Assembly (NCBI RefSeq): GCF_003254475.1 | Contig: NZ_QFYQ01000001.1 | Location: 2,418,001 to 2,482,000, forward strand | From: Phenylobacterium soli | GTDB taxonomy: Bacteria; Pseudomonadota; Alphaproteobacteria; Caulobacterales; Caulobacteraceae | DNA: 64,000 bases | Direction of reading: 5' to 3' | Shown: in pieces, positions 1 through 7,930 of the stretch | Layout: each line of letters begins with the position of its first letter | How positions within the stretch are numbered: position 1 is the stretch's first letter | Program-made: the position numbers and the translations under genes | The notes under the pieces: generated by a model | Database searches by the model: none | The model's input: only the letters and a program-made list of their open reading frames with translations | What the model was told of the DNA's origin: nothing

Positions 1-324
1 GGCCACGCGATAGGCGAAGGTGATGGTGTGGGTCCCGACCTGCAGGTCGGGGTTGTCCGAGAAGAACGACAGCGCCTGGCGGCCGTCGTCGGTGGCGGTG
101 ATGGACAGGTTGCCGATCGCGGCGCCCGTCTCGTCCACCGGCTGGGTCCAGTCGAGCAGCCAGAAGTGGGCCGCGTCACCCAGATCGGGATCGGTGTCGT
201 TGGCCAGGATGTCGATCAGCTGGCCGTCGGGGCCGAGGCCGGTGCTGAGCTGCGCCGCGGCGTCCGCCGTGAAGGTGAAGCTGTCGGCCACGCCGACGGG
301 CGGATGATCGGAAGTCAGGGGCAT
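1..324 (-). CDS. RTX-family secreted protein, N-terminal part (cut by window edge)
   Basis: Reads leftward from an ATG at 324 and stays open to base 1, giving 108 residues of a longer protein. The N-terminus (MPLTSDHPP) matches that of the gene immediately upstream and the two remain closely similar throughout the visible part, including the ILANDTDPD motif typical of cadherin-like/VCBS modules of large secreted proteins. It starts 16 bases after the stop of the upstream copy, so the two are a tandem duplication, probably co-transcribed. No signal peptide is visible, consistent with type I secretion, but the C-terminal RTX part that would prove this lies outside the window. Confidence 0.75.
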   Translation of the reverse strand, partial: MPLTSDHPPVGVADSFTFTADAAAQLSTGLGPDGQLIDILANDTDPDLGDAAHFWLLDWTQPVDETGAAIGNLSITATDDGRQALSFFSDNPDLQVGTHTITFAYRVA

Positions 325-340
325 GAGTCCGTCCCGGGCC

Positions 341-1357
341 TCAGGTGAACAGGAAATCGTGCGAGCGGAGATCTCTCAGCGAGATCCCGTCGAGGGTGAG
401 CGTGTAGCCGCCGAAGTCGCTGGTGATCACCACGCTATGGTCCACCTGCACGGCGTGCGCCTTCAGATCGGCGAAGCTGCCCCACATGTTGTGGTCCACC
501 GCGATGGTGTCGATCCACGGCCGGAAGTCGGTGATCTCGTCGTGGCCGAAGCCGTAGTCGAAGACGAATTTGTCCGGGCCGACGCCGCCGGAAAGCGTGT
601 CGTCGCCGGCGCCGCCATTGATGGTGTCCGGCGCGCCGTCGCTGATGTCCTCGATGAAGCTCTTGATGGCGTTGGCGATGGCGCCCAGGCCGTGCTCGCC
701 GTGATGATCGTCGTCGTTATCATCGTGGCAATGGCAGACGCCGAGGTCGTGCACGCCGCCATAGATGCGGTCGTTGCCGTCGCCACCCTGCAGCAGGTCC
801 TTGCCGTTGCCGCCGACCAGGGTGTCCGCGCCGGCGCCGCCGATCAGGGTGTCGCGTCCGTTGCCGCCGATCAGGGCGTCGTTGCCGCCGCCGCCGGTGA
901 GCGTCTGGTTGTGGTTCGTGCCGCAGAGCGTCTCGCCGGGAATGGAGTTGCCGCTTATGGTCAGGGTGACCGTGGTCTGCTGGCTGACCGAATAGGGCCA
1001 GGTCGAGGCGTCGCCCTGGCTCGCCCATTGGTCGGCGACGCGATAGCTGAAGGTGACCGTGTGGGTCCCGACCTGCAGCGCGGCGTCGTCGGAGAAGAAA
1101 CTGAGGGCCTGGCGGCCGTCCGCGGTCGCGGTGATCGCCAGGGTTCCGATCGGATTGCCCGATGCGTCCACGGGCTGCGACCAGTCGAACAGCCAGAAGT
1201 GCGCCGCGTCCCCGGCGTCCGGGTCGGTGTCGTTGGCCAGGATGTCGATCATCACGCCGTCCGGGCCGAGGCCGGTGCTCAGCGTCGCAGCGTCGTTCGC
1301 CGACAGCGTCAGGCTGTCCGCGACGCCGATCGGCGGATGATCAGAAGTCAGGGGCAT
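341..1357 (-). CDS. RTX calcium-binding secreted protein with His/Asp-rich insert
   Basis: A 338-residue protein. I chose the ATG at 1357 because the next gene copy begins with the same MPLTSDHPP, and the upstream extension is unlike it. Residues 1-140 form a cadherin/VCBS-like module (ILANDTDPD near 39-47). Residues about 154-201 are glycine/aspartate nonapeptide RTX repeats (GGNGRDTLIGG, GGDGNDRIYGG) and another repeat lies near 246-262. Between them (about 202-223) is an unusual His/Asp/Cys-rich stretch (CHCHDDNDDDHHGEH). No N-terminal signal peptide, as expected of type I secretion substrates. It follows the fimbrial genes on the same strand after a 97-base gap, so a functional tie to the pilus is possible but inferred. 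Confidence 0.85.
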   Translation of the reverse strand: MPLTSDHPPIGVADSLTLSANDAATLSTGLGPDGVMIDILANDTDPDAGDAAHFWLFDWSQPVDASGNPIGTLAITATADGRQALSFFSDDAALQVGTHTVTFSYRVADQWASQGDASTWPYSVSQQTTVTLTISGNSIPGETLCGTNHNQTLTGGGGNDALIGGNGRDTLIGGAGADTLVGGNGKDLLQGGDGNDRIYGGVHDLGVCHCHDDNDDDHHGEHGLGAIANAIKSFIEDISDGAPDTINGGAGDDTLSGGVGPDKFVFDYGFGHDEITDFRPWIDTIAVDHNMWGSFADLKAHAVQVDHSVVITSDFGGYTLTLDGISLRDLRSHDFLFT

Positions 1358-1454
1358 GGCTCGCCGTCGTCCCGAAAAGTGTGCCGCAATAGCACAGCTT
1401 GCTCTACTACTGCACGAGTTTATGCAACCGGGCGGCCAAGCAACGCTGGCCTCG

Positions 1455-2465
1455 TCACTGGTAGTTCGCGCTGACGGTGAAAGTCGCCGTGTAGGCTCCC
1501 GTGGGGGTTGAGCTGCTGTAGCTGATCTGCCCTCCCACATAGAAGATGAACTGGCCGTTCGTTCCTATGAGCTGGGTGCCCTGAGCTGTGGTCGAGACGG
1601 TGATCGGCAGGGTGTCGCCGTGGCCGTTGGTCATGGTGATGCTGGACGGCACGCTGAAGTTGATCGCCTGGCTCGCCGTGCCGGTGACCGTGAACTTGCC
1701 GATGGCGCGCGAGCCCATGGCCGTGGCGCCCGTCACGGTCCAGCTCTGGTCCGCCGCCGCCCAGGTGGCAGCCCCGCTCTGGCCGGTGAGCAGCACCAGG
1801 CGGCCGAAGGACAGGTCGCTGTTCTTGCTCATCGACAGCGGGTCCTCGACGGTCGCCCGTCCCGCGGCGCTGCCGCTGCCGGTGGTGTAGCCCGTGCCGC
1901 TGGCGGTGATCGTGTAGGCGGCGGTCGCCAGGCCCACCGTGCCGCTCGGCAGGATGGGGATGGTCATGCCGACCGTGAAGCTGGCCGAGCCGCTGGTGCC
2001 GGTCGCCACCGGCTTGATCGTGAAGCTGAGCGCGCCGGAGCTGCTGGAGGCGCTGGTCGCGCCGCTGGTCAGGCGCGCGGTCGACGAGCCGCTGAAGTCG
2101 GCGCTGAGCGCGGTGATACCCGACGCGCGGCCGGTCGCCGAACCGGCGTTGATGCTGATGTTGATGTTGTTGTTCTTACACTTGTTGCCGCCCGAGCAGT
2201 TGATCGTGATCGTCGTCAGAGCGGTGCGTGTGGCGCCGTAGGGCACGAACTGGGCGCCGCCCGAGCCGATGCTGACCGCACCCGATCCGGACGCGACGGT
2301 GAAGTTTGTCGTGCTCGTGCCTGAGGCGACCTTGCCGATGTTGGGCGCGGTGGATGACAGGCTCACCGTAAGGGTCTCGGCGCGCACCGGCGACGAAACA
2401 AATACGAATACGAGCAATATCCAACCAACAAGTGATAGTTGTGATGCCGTTGATAGTGCGCGCAT
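1455..2465 (-). CDS. DUF4402-domain protein, putative pilus tip subunit
   Basis: A 336-residue exported protein with an N-terminal signal peptide (hydrophobic WILLVFVFVSS then VRA, cleavage near residue 29). The C-terminal half (about 205-336) is a DUF4402-type beta domain: the DPLSMSKNSDLSFGRL segment and terminal FTVSANYQ match the two smaller subunits in the locus. The N-terminal half is a separate Ser/Thr/Gly-rich beta-type region. Two-domain subunits placed after the usher are commonly tip adhesins in chaperone-usher systems; that role is inferred from size and position. It lies 63 bases after the usher stop on the same strand. Confidence 0.75.
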   Translation of the reverse strand: MRALSTASQLSLVGWILLVFVFVSSPVRAETLTVSLSSTAPNIGKVASGTSTTNFTVASGSGAVSIGSGGAQFVPYGATRTALTTITINCSGGNKCKNNNINISINAGSATGRASGITALSADFSGSSTARLTSGATSASSSSGALSFTIKPVATGTSGSASFTVGMTIPILPSGTVGLATAAYTITASGTGYTTGSGSAAGRATVEDPLSMSKNSDLSFGRLVLLTGQSGAATWAAADQSWTVTGATAMGSRAIGKFTVTGTASQAINFSVPSSITMTNGHGDTLPITVSTTAQGTQLIGTNGQFIFYVGGQISYSSSTPTGAYTATFTVSANYQ

Positions 2466-2528
2466 TCGAAGCCAATCCAGTCCCGGAATCCCCGTCTATC
2501 CAAAAACGAGTATCTAATCCACTACAGG

Positions 2529-5333
2529 TTAACCCTGTGTTGGATCCTGAGGCCGGGGATCGAACTTCACTTCTGCTGAAGCGTCCGGGGTAAAGCCGCC
2601 ATCGCCCTTGATCGTTACCGTGATGGGCGAGACGAGATGCATGCGCAGGCGCTGCGCCTGCTCCGGATCGAGCTGGAGCTGGTAGACCCCGGCCACGAGC
2701 TCCTCGAAATTGGCCGATCCGTCGAACTCGGTCTTGGCCTCGGCCACATGGCCTTCGGCGTTCACCAGCTTCACACGCACGCCGGACAGCCCGACCTTCG
2801 TGCCGTCCGGCCGGCTCAGGAGGATGCGCACGAGCACCTCCGAGGTGTTCTGCATCGGATAGTCGATCTGCAAGACCTGGCCGGCGCGGGGCGAGATCTG
2901 GATGATGCGCGGCGGCGACTTGACCGACGGATTGTCCATGCGATCGAGATCGACGTTGAGGCGGGCGGTCGGGCTGGAGCCGAGGCCGGTGACCAGGGCC
3001 CGCCCATCGGGACCGGTGACAACGCGCTGGATGCCGCCCTCGACCGTCACGTTGGGAACGCCCGGCTCGCCCGGGTCCCAGCGGCCATTGCCATTGTTGT
3101 CGTAGAACGCGTGGAAGGCGACCGTGCCGCCGGTGCCGGGACCGCTGCGGGTGAGGGCGTAGCGCTTCGCGTCCTGATCGTAAGCCAGGCCGAAATTGAC
3201 CTGGGCGCCCAGCCGCCAGCTCTGGTCGCCATTGTTGTAATCGGCGGCGAGGGCGAGGTCGCCGACTCGCGTGCGAACGGTGGCGGCGGCCGTGAGGTTG
3301 AACTGGTCGAGGCTCTCGAGGCTCTCGCCGACCCCGAACCGCAGGCTGGCCCGGTCGGAGATGTCGCGGTCTACGGTGATCGCCAGCGCCCGCGGGCGCA
3401 GGTCCGGCAGGATGTCGTAGTCGACCGTGCCGCGCAGTTGCCAGGTGAAGCTGCGAAAGGTGGAGGCGGCGAAGAAGCCGGTCAGCCGCTCCTCGGTGGA
3501 GCTCCTGCCGCCGTAGGCGTGGGTGTACTCGAAACCCCCGGACAGCAGGGCGGCGGCGACGGTCGCCGAGCCGCGGGCCGAGCCGCTGAGCTCGACGCCG
3601 CCGTCGGCATAGGTGGTGCGCGCCGCCCGGAACGAGAGCGGGACGACGGCGTGGAACAGCTGGGCGTTGCCGTCGAAGCTGATCTCCCCGCGGCTGGTCA
3701 GGGGCCGGGTGAAGTCCGCGCCGGGGCCGTTCTCGTCGAGGAAGCCGTTCTGCAGCTGCACGTAGCGCAGCACGGTGGACACGCCGAACAGCTGGCCCGC
3801 CATGCCGAGGGATTCCGCCGTGCCGCCGGTGCTGTCGGCGCCGAGGTCGAGCTGGGTGAGGAAGCCGAAGAGCGAGGTGCGCGCGCCGAGGGTGAGTTCG
3901 CCGCGCGAGGAGCTGCGGGTGACCGGCGTCAGGGCGGCGCCGGCCGAGACGGTGATCAGTTCCGTCAGGCCGTAGTTGAGAGCGCCCACGACGCGCAGGC
4001 CGCCCGAGCCGCGGCTGATGAAGTCCGTCGACCCGTCGTTGGCGAGGTCGATGAGCGCCTTCTCCTGCTGGACGGCCCCGAACTCGAAGGTCGCCTCGCC
4101 GCGCTTCAGCTGGCCGCCGCCGACATTGATGATGCGGGTGGTCTCACTGCGTTCGCCGTGCGGGCCGTAGGTGACGATGCGGACGACGTTCACCCCGCGC
4201 GAGAGCGGCACGTTCAGGAACTCGTAGCGGCCCTTGTTGGGGGTGTTCTGGCCGCCTTGCAGCACGTCGTTGATGTAGAGTTCGACGTCGTAGCCGATCG
4301 GCAGTTCGCCGCGCAGGTCGATGCGGTTGAAGATGTTGGTCTGGTCGAGCGGCGCGGTCGAGAAGGACACGCCGCGGCCGCCCAGGCTGCGCGGCCCGAT
4401 GGCCAGGCTGGGCGTGAAGACGTCGCCGACGCTGACCACGCGGGCGTGCAGCGGGCCCAGCAGATGGCCCTCGAGGGACCGGCGCTCGAGGAGCAGGCGG
4501 GCGACGGAGGGAACGCCCTGCTCGTCGGAACCGACGTAGGCCTCCAGGCCGGAATAGAAGAGGTCCGCGCCCGCCCGGATGTCGTAGCGCAGCGGCAGCT
4601 TGGGGCCCTGGCTGGCGGAGCCTGAGCTGACGCCGGCGCTCGCCGAGACGTCGAAGCTGGGCATGCTGAAGGCGCGGTAAGGGGAGGGGACCTTGAGGAT
4701 CTCCTCCTGGAAGCGGGGGCCGCCGGTGTTCTGGCGGTCGCGCGACAGGCGCTGGAGGCGCGACTGCACCGGCAACAGCGCTTCCGGCTGGATCACCATC
4801 GCCAGTTCGGAGCTGTTCACCTGCAGCTTGATCGGCAACAGGCGCTGCACCGCCGAGGCGCGCAGATAGATGTCGGTCGGCGTGACTGCCACGTCGGCGG
4901 GCGTCAGGTCGACGACCCGCGCGCCGACCCTGGCGGTGCCCGTGGCCAGATCGACCACCAGGGAGGTGCGCGCCTCGCCCAGCCGGCCGACGATGCGGCG
5001 CTCGGTGGGCATCACCTCGACGTCATATTCGAGCAGGCGGGTGAGTTCGCCGAACGGGATCAGCGGGTCGGCGGCGTCGCCATAGGCGGCGAGGCCCTCG
5101 GTGAGGGTGAGCTTGTCGAGCTCCACCGAAAACAGCAGGAGGCCGTCGGGATCGATCTTCCCGGCGGCCTCCAAAGGGTTGGCTGCGGGCGCAGCGCAGG
5201 GCTTGGCGGCGTCTGCGCAGGCGCGCGGCGGGCTAGGCGAGGCGACCGTCGCGGCAGCGGCGGAGGCGGGTAGGACCAGAGAAAGCGTTAGGCCGGTGCT
5301 GAGTGCGAAACGGCTACTGGTCCAATTTCGCAA
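2529..5333 (-). CDS. fimbrial outer-membrane usher
   Basis: A 934-residue outer-membrane usher (FimD/PapC role): it would receive chaperone-subunit complexes, polymerise subunits and pass the fibre through its beta-barrel. A signal peptide (about 1-27, ending PASAAAA) precedes the mature region. Seen in sequence: barrel-like alternating strands through the middle, and the plug-proximal segment INDVLQGGQNTPNKGRYEFL with the VNVVRIVTYGPHGE motif. A C-terminal carboxypeptidase-regulatory/SdrD-like module (DNNGNGRWDPGEPGVPNV near 730-750) is of the kind found in alternate-type ushers. The start is a TTG overlapping the chaperone gene by 20 bases, so translation is probably coupled. Exact usher clade not determined. 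Confidence 0.85.
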   Translation of the reverse strand: MRNWTSSRFALSTGLTLSLVLPASAAAATVASPSPPRACADAAKPCAAPAANPLEAAGKIDPDGLLLFSVELDKLTLTEGLAAYGDAADPLIPFGELTRLLEYDVEVMPTERRIVGRLGEARTSLVVDLATGTARVGARVVDLTPADVAVTPTDIYLRASAVQRLLPIKLQVNSSELAMVIQPEALLPVQSRLQRLSRDRQNTGGPRFQEEILKVPSPYRAFSMPSFDVSASAGVSSGSASQGPKLPLRYDIRAGADLFYSGLEAYVGSDEQGVPSVARLLLERRSLEGHLLGPLHARVVSVGDVFTPSLAIGPRSLGGRGVSFSTAPLDQTNIFNRIDLRGELPIGYDVELYINDVLQGGQNTPNKGRYEFLNVPLSRGVNVVRIVTYGPHGERSETTRIINVGGGQLKRGEATFEFGAVQQEKALIDLANDGSTDFISRGSGGLRVVGALNYGLTELITVSAGAALTPVTRSSSRGELTLGARTSLFGFLTQLDLGADSTGGTAESLGMAGQLFGVSTVLRYVQLQNGFLDENGPGADFTRPLTSRGEISFDGNAQLFHAVVPLSFRAARTTYADGGVELSGSARGSATVAAALLSGGFEYTHAYGGRSSTEERLTGFFAASTFRSFTWQLRGTVDYDILPDLRPRALAITVDRDISDRASLRFGVGESLESLDQFNLTAAATVRTRVGDLALAADYNNGDQSWRLGAQVNFGLAYDQDAKRYALTRSGPGTGGTVAFHAFYDNNGNGRWDPGEPGVPNVTVEGGIQRVVTGPDGRALVTGLGSSPTARLNVDLDRMDNPSVKSPPRIIQISPRAGQVLQIDYPMQNTSEVLVRILLSRPDGTKVGLSGVRVKLVNAEGHVAEAKTEFDGSANFEELVAGVYQLQLDPEQAQRLRMHLVSPITVTIKGDGGFTPDASAEVKFDPRPQDPTQG

Positions 5334-6216
5334 GCAGCTTGCCCGGAGACGTATCGTCGTCTGTGAAGGTTATCTCCAGCTTCTCGCCGTTGCCCGGATC
5401 CCGGGAGAGGGGAATCCGAACGCTCCGCTTGGCGATCTCGGGATAGACGCCGATGCCGCGGACGAACCCGATCGGGTCCTTCTGGCCGCGGACCCGCACC
5501 TCCACGTTGCCGAACAGCGAGTTGGTCCCCAGCCGAGCCAGGTCGAACACCGCGAACGCGGTCCGCTTGGAGGTCTTGCCGCCGTCGCTGGAGAGCTGGC
5601 CGTATTCCACGTGCGCGTTCTGGATCGCGGCCCGCACGTCGGGTTCGCTGAAGCGCACGATGGCGGGGATGCTGATCCCGAACACCGAGTTGATCTGGAA
5701 CGAGATCTCGTTCGGCCCGCCAGCCGCGGCGGCCTCCGCCGAGAGACCGGCGGTGGGCGGCGGAATGGTGGTGACGGTGAGATGGCTGCGATACTCGCCG
5801 GTCGCGCCTTCCGGCACGCTGGCGACGCGCAGGCGGATGGTCTGCCCCTGGCCGGGCGCGAGCGTCGCGCGCCGCGGCGACAGCAGCAGGACGTCCTTGG
5901 CGGACTTCAGCTGCGCCGCGATGGCCTTGGCCTCCGGCTTCGCCTCGGCGTCCGACGCGGCCATGATCTGCCCGTCCGGCAGCATCACGCGGTCGACCAG
6001 CGCGATGTCGAACGTCGCCGGGGCGTTGCCCTGGTTGTAGATGTAGACGCTGGCGGCGCGCCGGTTCTTGTCGAACGTGACGCGCTTGGGCGAGATATTC
6101 AGGTTGGCGCCGACCGAGGTGACGGCAGGCTGCGGGGCCGCAGGCTGCGCCTGGGCGTTAAGCGCCGCGGCCGCGATCGCCAGCGCGGCGGCTGCAGTGA
6201 GGGCTGGCCGGTTCAA
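5314..6216 (-). CDS. periplasmic fimbrial chaperone (PapD-like)
   Basis: A 300-residue PapD-like chaperone that would bind pilus subunits in the periplasm and deliver them to the usher. Signal peptide about 1-23 (ALNAQAQ). The first Ig-like domain (about 38-155) carries ISPKRVTFDKNRRAASVYIYN and LSPRRATLAPGQGQTIRLRV, the typical beta-strand patterns of domain 1. The second domain runs to about 285. It starts at a TTG whose TTGA overlaps the stop of the upstream subunit gene, and its end overlaps the usher by 20 bases, so the three genes form a tightly coupled unit. The Ala/Pro-rich insert near 145-160 is longer than usual. Confidence 0.85.
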   Translation of the reverse strand: MNRPALTAAAALAIAAAALNAQAQPAAPQPAVTSVGANLNISPKRVTFDKNRRAASVYIYNQGNAPATFDIALVDRVMLPDGQIMAASDAEAKPEAKAIAAQLKSAKDVLLLSPRRATLAPGQGQTIRLRVASVPEGATGEYRSHLTVTTIPPPTAGLSAEAAAAGGPNEISFQINSVFGISIPAIVRFSEPDVRAAIQNAHVEYGQLSSDGGKTSKRTAFAVFDLARLGTNSLFGNVEVRVRGQKDPIGFVRGIGVYPEIAKRSVRIPLSRDPGNGEKLEITFTDDDTSPGKLLAKLDQ

Positions 6217-6770
6217 TTGTATTGAACCACGACAACGAGCAGGCCCTCGTAGGGACCGGGGACTGCCTGGTCGGCGGAGGCCATCGCCAGCTTGCCGCCG
6301 ACGTTGACGCTCATGGTGTCGGCATTGAGCCCGCCGCCAAGAACAACCCCGTTCCCGGCAAGATCATATTCAGAATTGGTGTTGGTCTTCACGGTCAAGG
6401 TCTCTGTCCCCCCAGTGCGGATGACCTTGAACGTCTCAGGCACGGCCATCGACACTGCGTCGCCAGACTGGCCGTAAATGGTTAACGTGGCATTGCCGAG
6501 CGAGGGACCGCTCGCGCCGGTTGAGCTCACCGCCGTGGCGGCGACACCGTTGCCGGAAACACTCGGGGAATTGACCGTCGTCAGCCGGCTGACCGGGACC
6601 ACTGCGGTGGTCGAGACCGTCGGCAGCACCAGGGGGCTGATGATGTCAATGCCGGCGCGCTGATCGACCGAAAGGCTGATCGCGCCCTGGGCGGTCACTG
6701 CGGCGAGCGCCTGCGCACAACCGGCGAAAGCGCCGACCGCCGCGACAGCAAGAAGAAGGGATCTCTTCAT
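6213..6770 (-). CDS. DUF4402-domain minor pilin
   Basis: A 185-residue exported protein with a clear signal peptide (MKRSLLLAVAAVGAFAGCAQ then LAA). The mature part is a DUF4402-type beta domain. It is similar in layout to the upstream major pilin but divergent in sequence: ISLSVDQRAGIDIISPLVL at the start and a terminal LLVVVVQYN strand in place of FTVTVAYQ. It sits between the pilin and the chaperone, ends in a TTGA overlap with the chaperone start, and is separated from the pilin by a hairpin, which suggests a lower-abundance subunit. Whether it is an initiator, terminator or adaptor subunit cannot be told. Confidence 0.75.
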   Translation of the reverse strand: MKRSLLLAVAAVGAFAGCAQALAAVTAQGAISLSVDQRAGIDIISPLVLPTVSTTAVVPVSRLTTVNSPSVSGNGVAATAVSSTGASGPSLGNATLTIYGQSGDAVSMAVPETFKVIRTGGTETLTVKTNTNSEYDLAGNGVVLGGGLNADTMSVNVGGKLAMASADQAVPGPYEGLLVVVVQYN

Positions 6771-6797
6771 CGCTTGCCAGTTGACCCAGGAAAGATT

Positions 6798-6839
6798 GCG
6801 CGGAGCTGAACGCCTGTGGAGAGGCGCCCGGCTCCGCGC
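6798..6839 (-). terminator. intra-operon hairpin after the major pilin gene
   Basis: Nine-base outer arms (GCGCGGAGC at 6798-6806, GCTCCGCGC at 6831-6839) enclose a second perfect five-base stem (CGCCT at 6811-6815, AGGCG at 6822-6826). It lies in the 76-base gap just after the pilin stop. On the minus strand it is followed by AATCTTTCC, only weakly U-rich, so it may act as a partial terminator or as an mRNA-stabilising 3' end for the pilin message rather than a full stop. Confidence 0.6.
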
Positions 6840-6846
6840 GGTTCAC

Positions 6847-7368
6847 TTACTGATAGGCGACCGTGACGGTGAAGTTGCCCGACTTGGTGCCGGTCGTCGA
6901 CGCGTTGGTCAGGGTGATCGAGCCACCCACGCCGAAGGTCGCCGTGCCGGTGTTGCCGAGCGAGCCGTCGAGGGCGCCGGTGGAGTCGGTGGCGGTGAGC
7001 GTGACGGTCACGTCGCCGGCGGTGGCGCTGGCGGGGGTCGTGATGTTGAACGCCTGGCCGCCTTCGCCGTGCACGGTGAAGACCGCGCGGGTCGGGCTGC
7101 CGTTGCCGCTGGTGAAGATGCCGTCGCCGCCGCTGGTGGTGGGCGCGCCGTCGGCGGCGGCCACGGTGTAGGTGGTCGTGCCGGTGGACGGGCGGATCAC
7201 GCGGCCGAAGGCGAGGTCCGCGGTCTTGGTCACGGTGATCGGCTGGATGACCGTCACCGAGGCCGAGGCCGAGGCCGTGGCCGAAGCCTGCGCAAAGGCC
7301 GAGTGGGCCACCGCAGTCGTCGAGATCGCGGCAGCGCCCGCGAGGAGAAGCTTGCGAGAAGTGTTCAT
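6847..7368 (-). CDS. DUF4402-domain major pilin
   Basis: A 173-residue exported protein, probably the main fibre subunit because it is first in the operon, directly behind the promoter, and followed by a hairpin. Signal peptide about 1-26 (AHSAFAQ). The mature domain is DUF4402-type: Ala/Ser-rich ASATASASASVTV start, ITVTKTADLAFGRVIRPS, and terminal GNFTVTVAYQ. A GGGGGC stretch lies ten bases before the ATG. Donor-strand assembly by the downstream chaperone and usher is expected from the system type. Alternative: a non-polymerising surface protein, but gene order argues against this. Confidence 0.8.
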   Translation of the reverse strand: MNTSRKLLLAGAAAISTTAVAHSAFAQASATASASASVTVIQPITVTKTADLAFGRVIRPSTGTTTYTVAAADGAPTTSGGDGIFTSGNGSPTRAVFTVHGEGGQAFNITTPASATAGDVTVTLTATDSTGALDGSLGNTGTATFGVGGSITLTNASTTGTKSGNFTVTVAYQ

Positions 7369-7930
7369 GTTTGCCCCCAGGGCCGGTGGAAGTTGGAGTT
7401 ACTGATCACTAGTAAGTTTCGGTCTCTGCGGACGTGCTGAAAGAGAGCAGAAATCCCGGGATGGGTGTGAGCACCACGCGGGAAACTTCTGGTTGCACTA
7501 GTCCACTTTTGACCTTTGGTTGTGGCGGGCCTGTAAAACCACGGTATCCCACTGTCAAGAAGGTTAGCAGAGGGTAACTATAGTCCAGGACCTGCGAAAC
7601 ACTTGGTCGTGCGCTAGTGCAGCCGGGCTCGTCTGATCAGGTTGTCCTCAAGACGTTACGTTCGCCGTCCTTGCTGCAGGGGTCGTGCCAACAGGTCACG
7701 CCTCTATATTCGAGAGGGCGACGGCCACGCTTCCCCAGGGAAAGCGCTGCTATTTCCATGCTGAAGCTGTGCCGGGCGACCCAGAGTGGGGCGGAATAGT
7801 TGGGCGCGCGTGTCAAAACGGCACAACTACCGAAGGGGCGGTATTGCTGCGGCGCCACATAGCCCAGGCGAACAGCCCGGGCCTGTTACCCGAAATGGGG
7901 ATTTTTTAGAAAATCGGGTTCCGGAAGGGA
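7369..7930. other. 562-base intergenic leader of the fimbrial operon; no convincing gene
   Basis: This gap lies between the pilin and the alcohol dehydrogenase, both on the minus strand. It holds a sigma70-like promoter at 7530-7558, a GTTA-N8-TAAC inverted repeat (7563-7578) just upstream of the -35 box, and a TTACT-N7-AGTAA inverted repeat (7399-7415) in the predicted 5' leader. Short open frames on both strands (about 60-74 codons) have no recognisable features. A T-run at 7903-7908 shows no good stem. Confidence 0.6.
7530..7558 (-). promoter_or_regulatory. candidate sigma70 promoter of the fimbrial operon
   Basis: On the minus strand, a perfect TTGACA (7558-7553) is followed by 17 bases and TACAGG (7535-7530). 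Transcription would begin near 7523, giving a leader of about 155 bases before the pilin ATG. The GTTA-N8-TAAC inverted repeat immediately upstream could bind a regulator; this is inference. Confidence 0.5.

Noticed and set aside
2637-4625. 662-codon open frame on the plus strand
   Set aside because: Antisense shadow of the usher gene in GC-rich sequence; composition is Ala/Gly/Glu/Arg-rich with no domain.
7563-7578. Possible CtrA box upstream of the pilin promoter
   Set aside because: Half-sites resemble TTAA but each has a mismatch and the spacing is six instead of seven.
7637-7909. Short open frames in the fimbrial operon leader (both strands)
   Set aside because: No recognisable features, no ribosome-binding sites, atypical composition.
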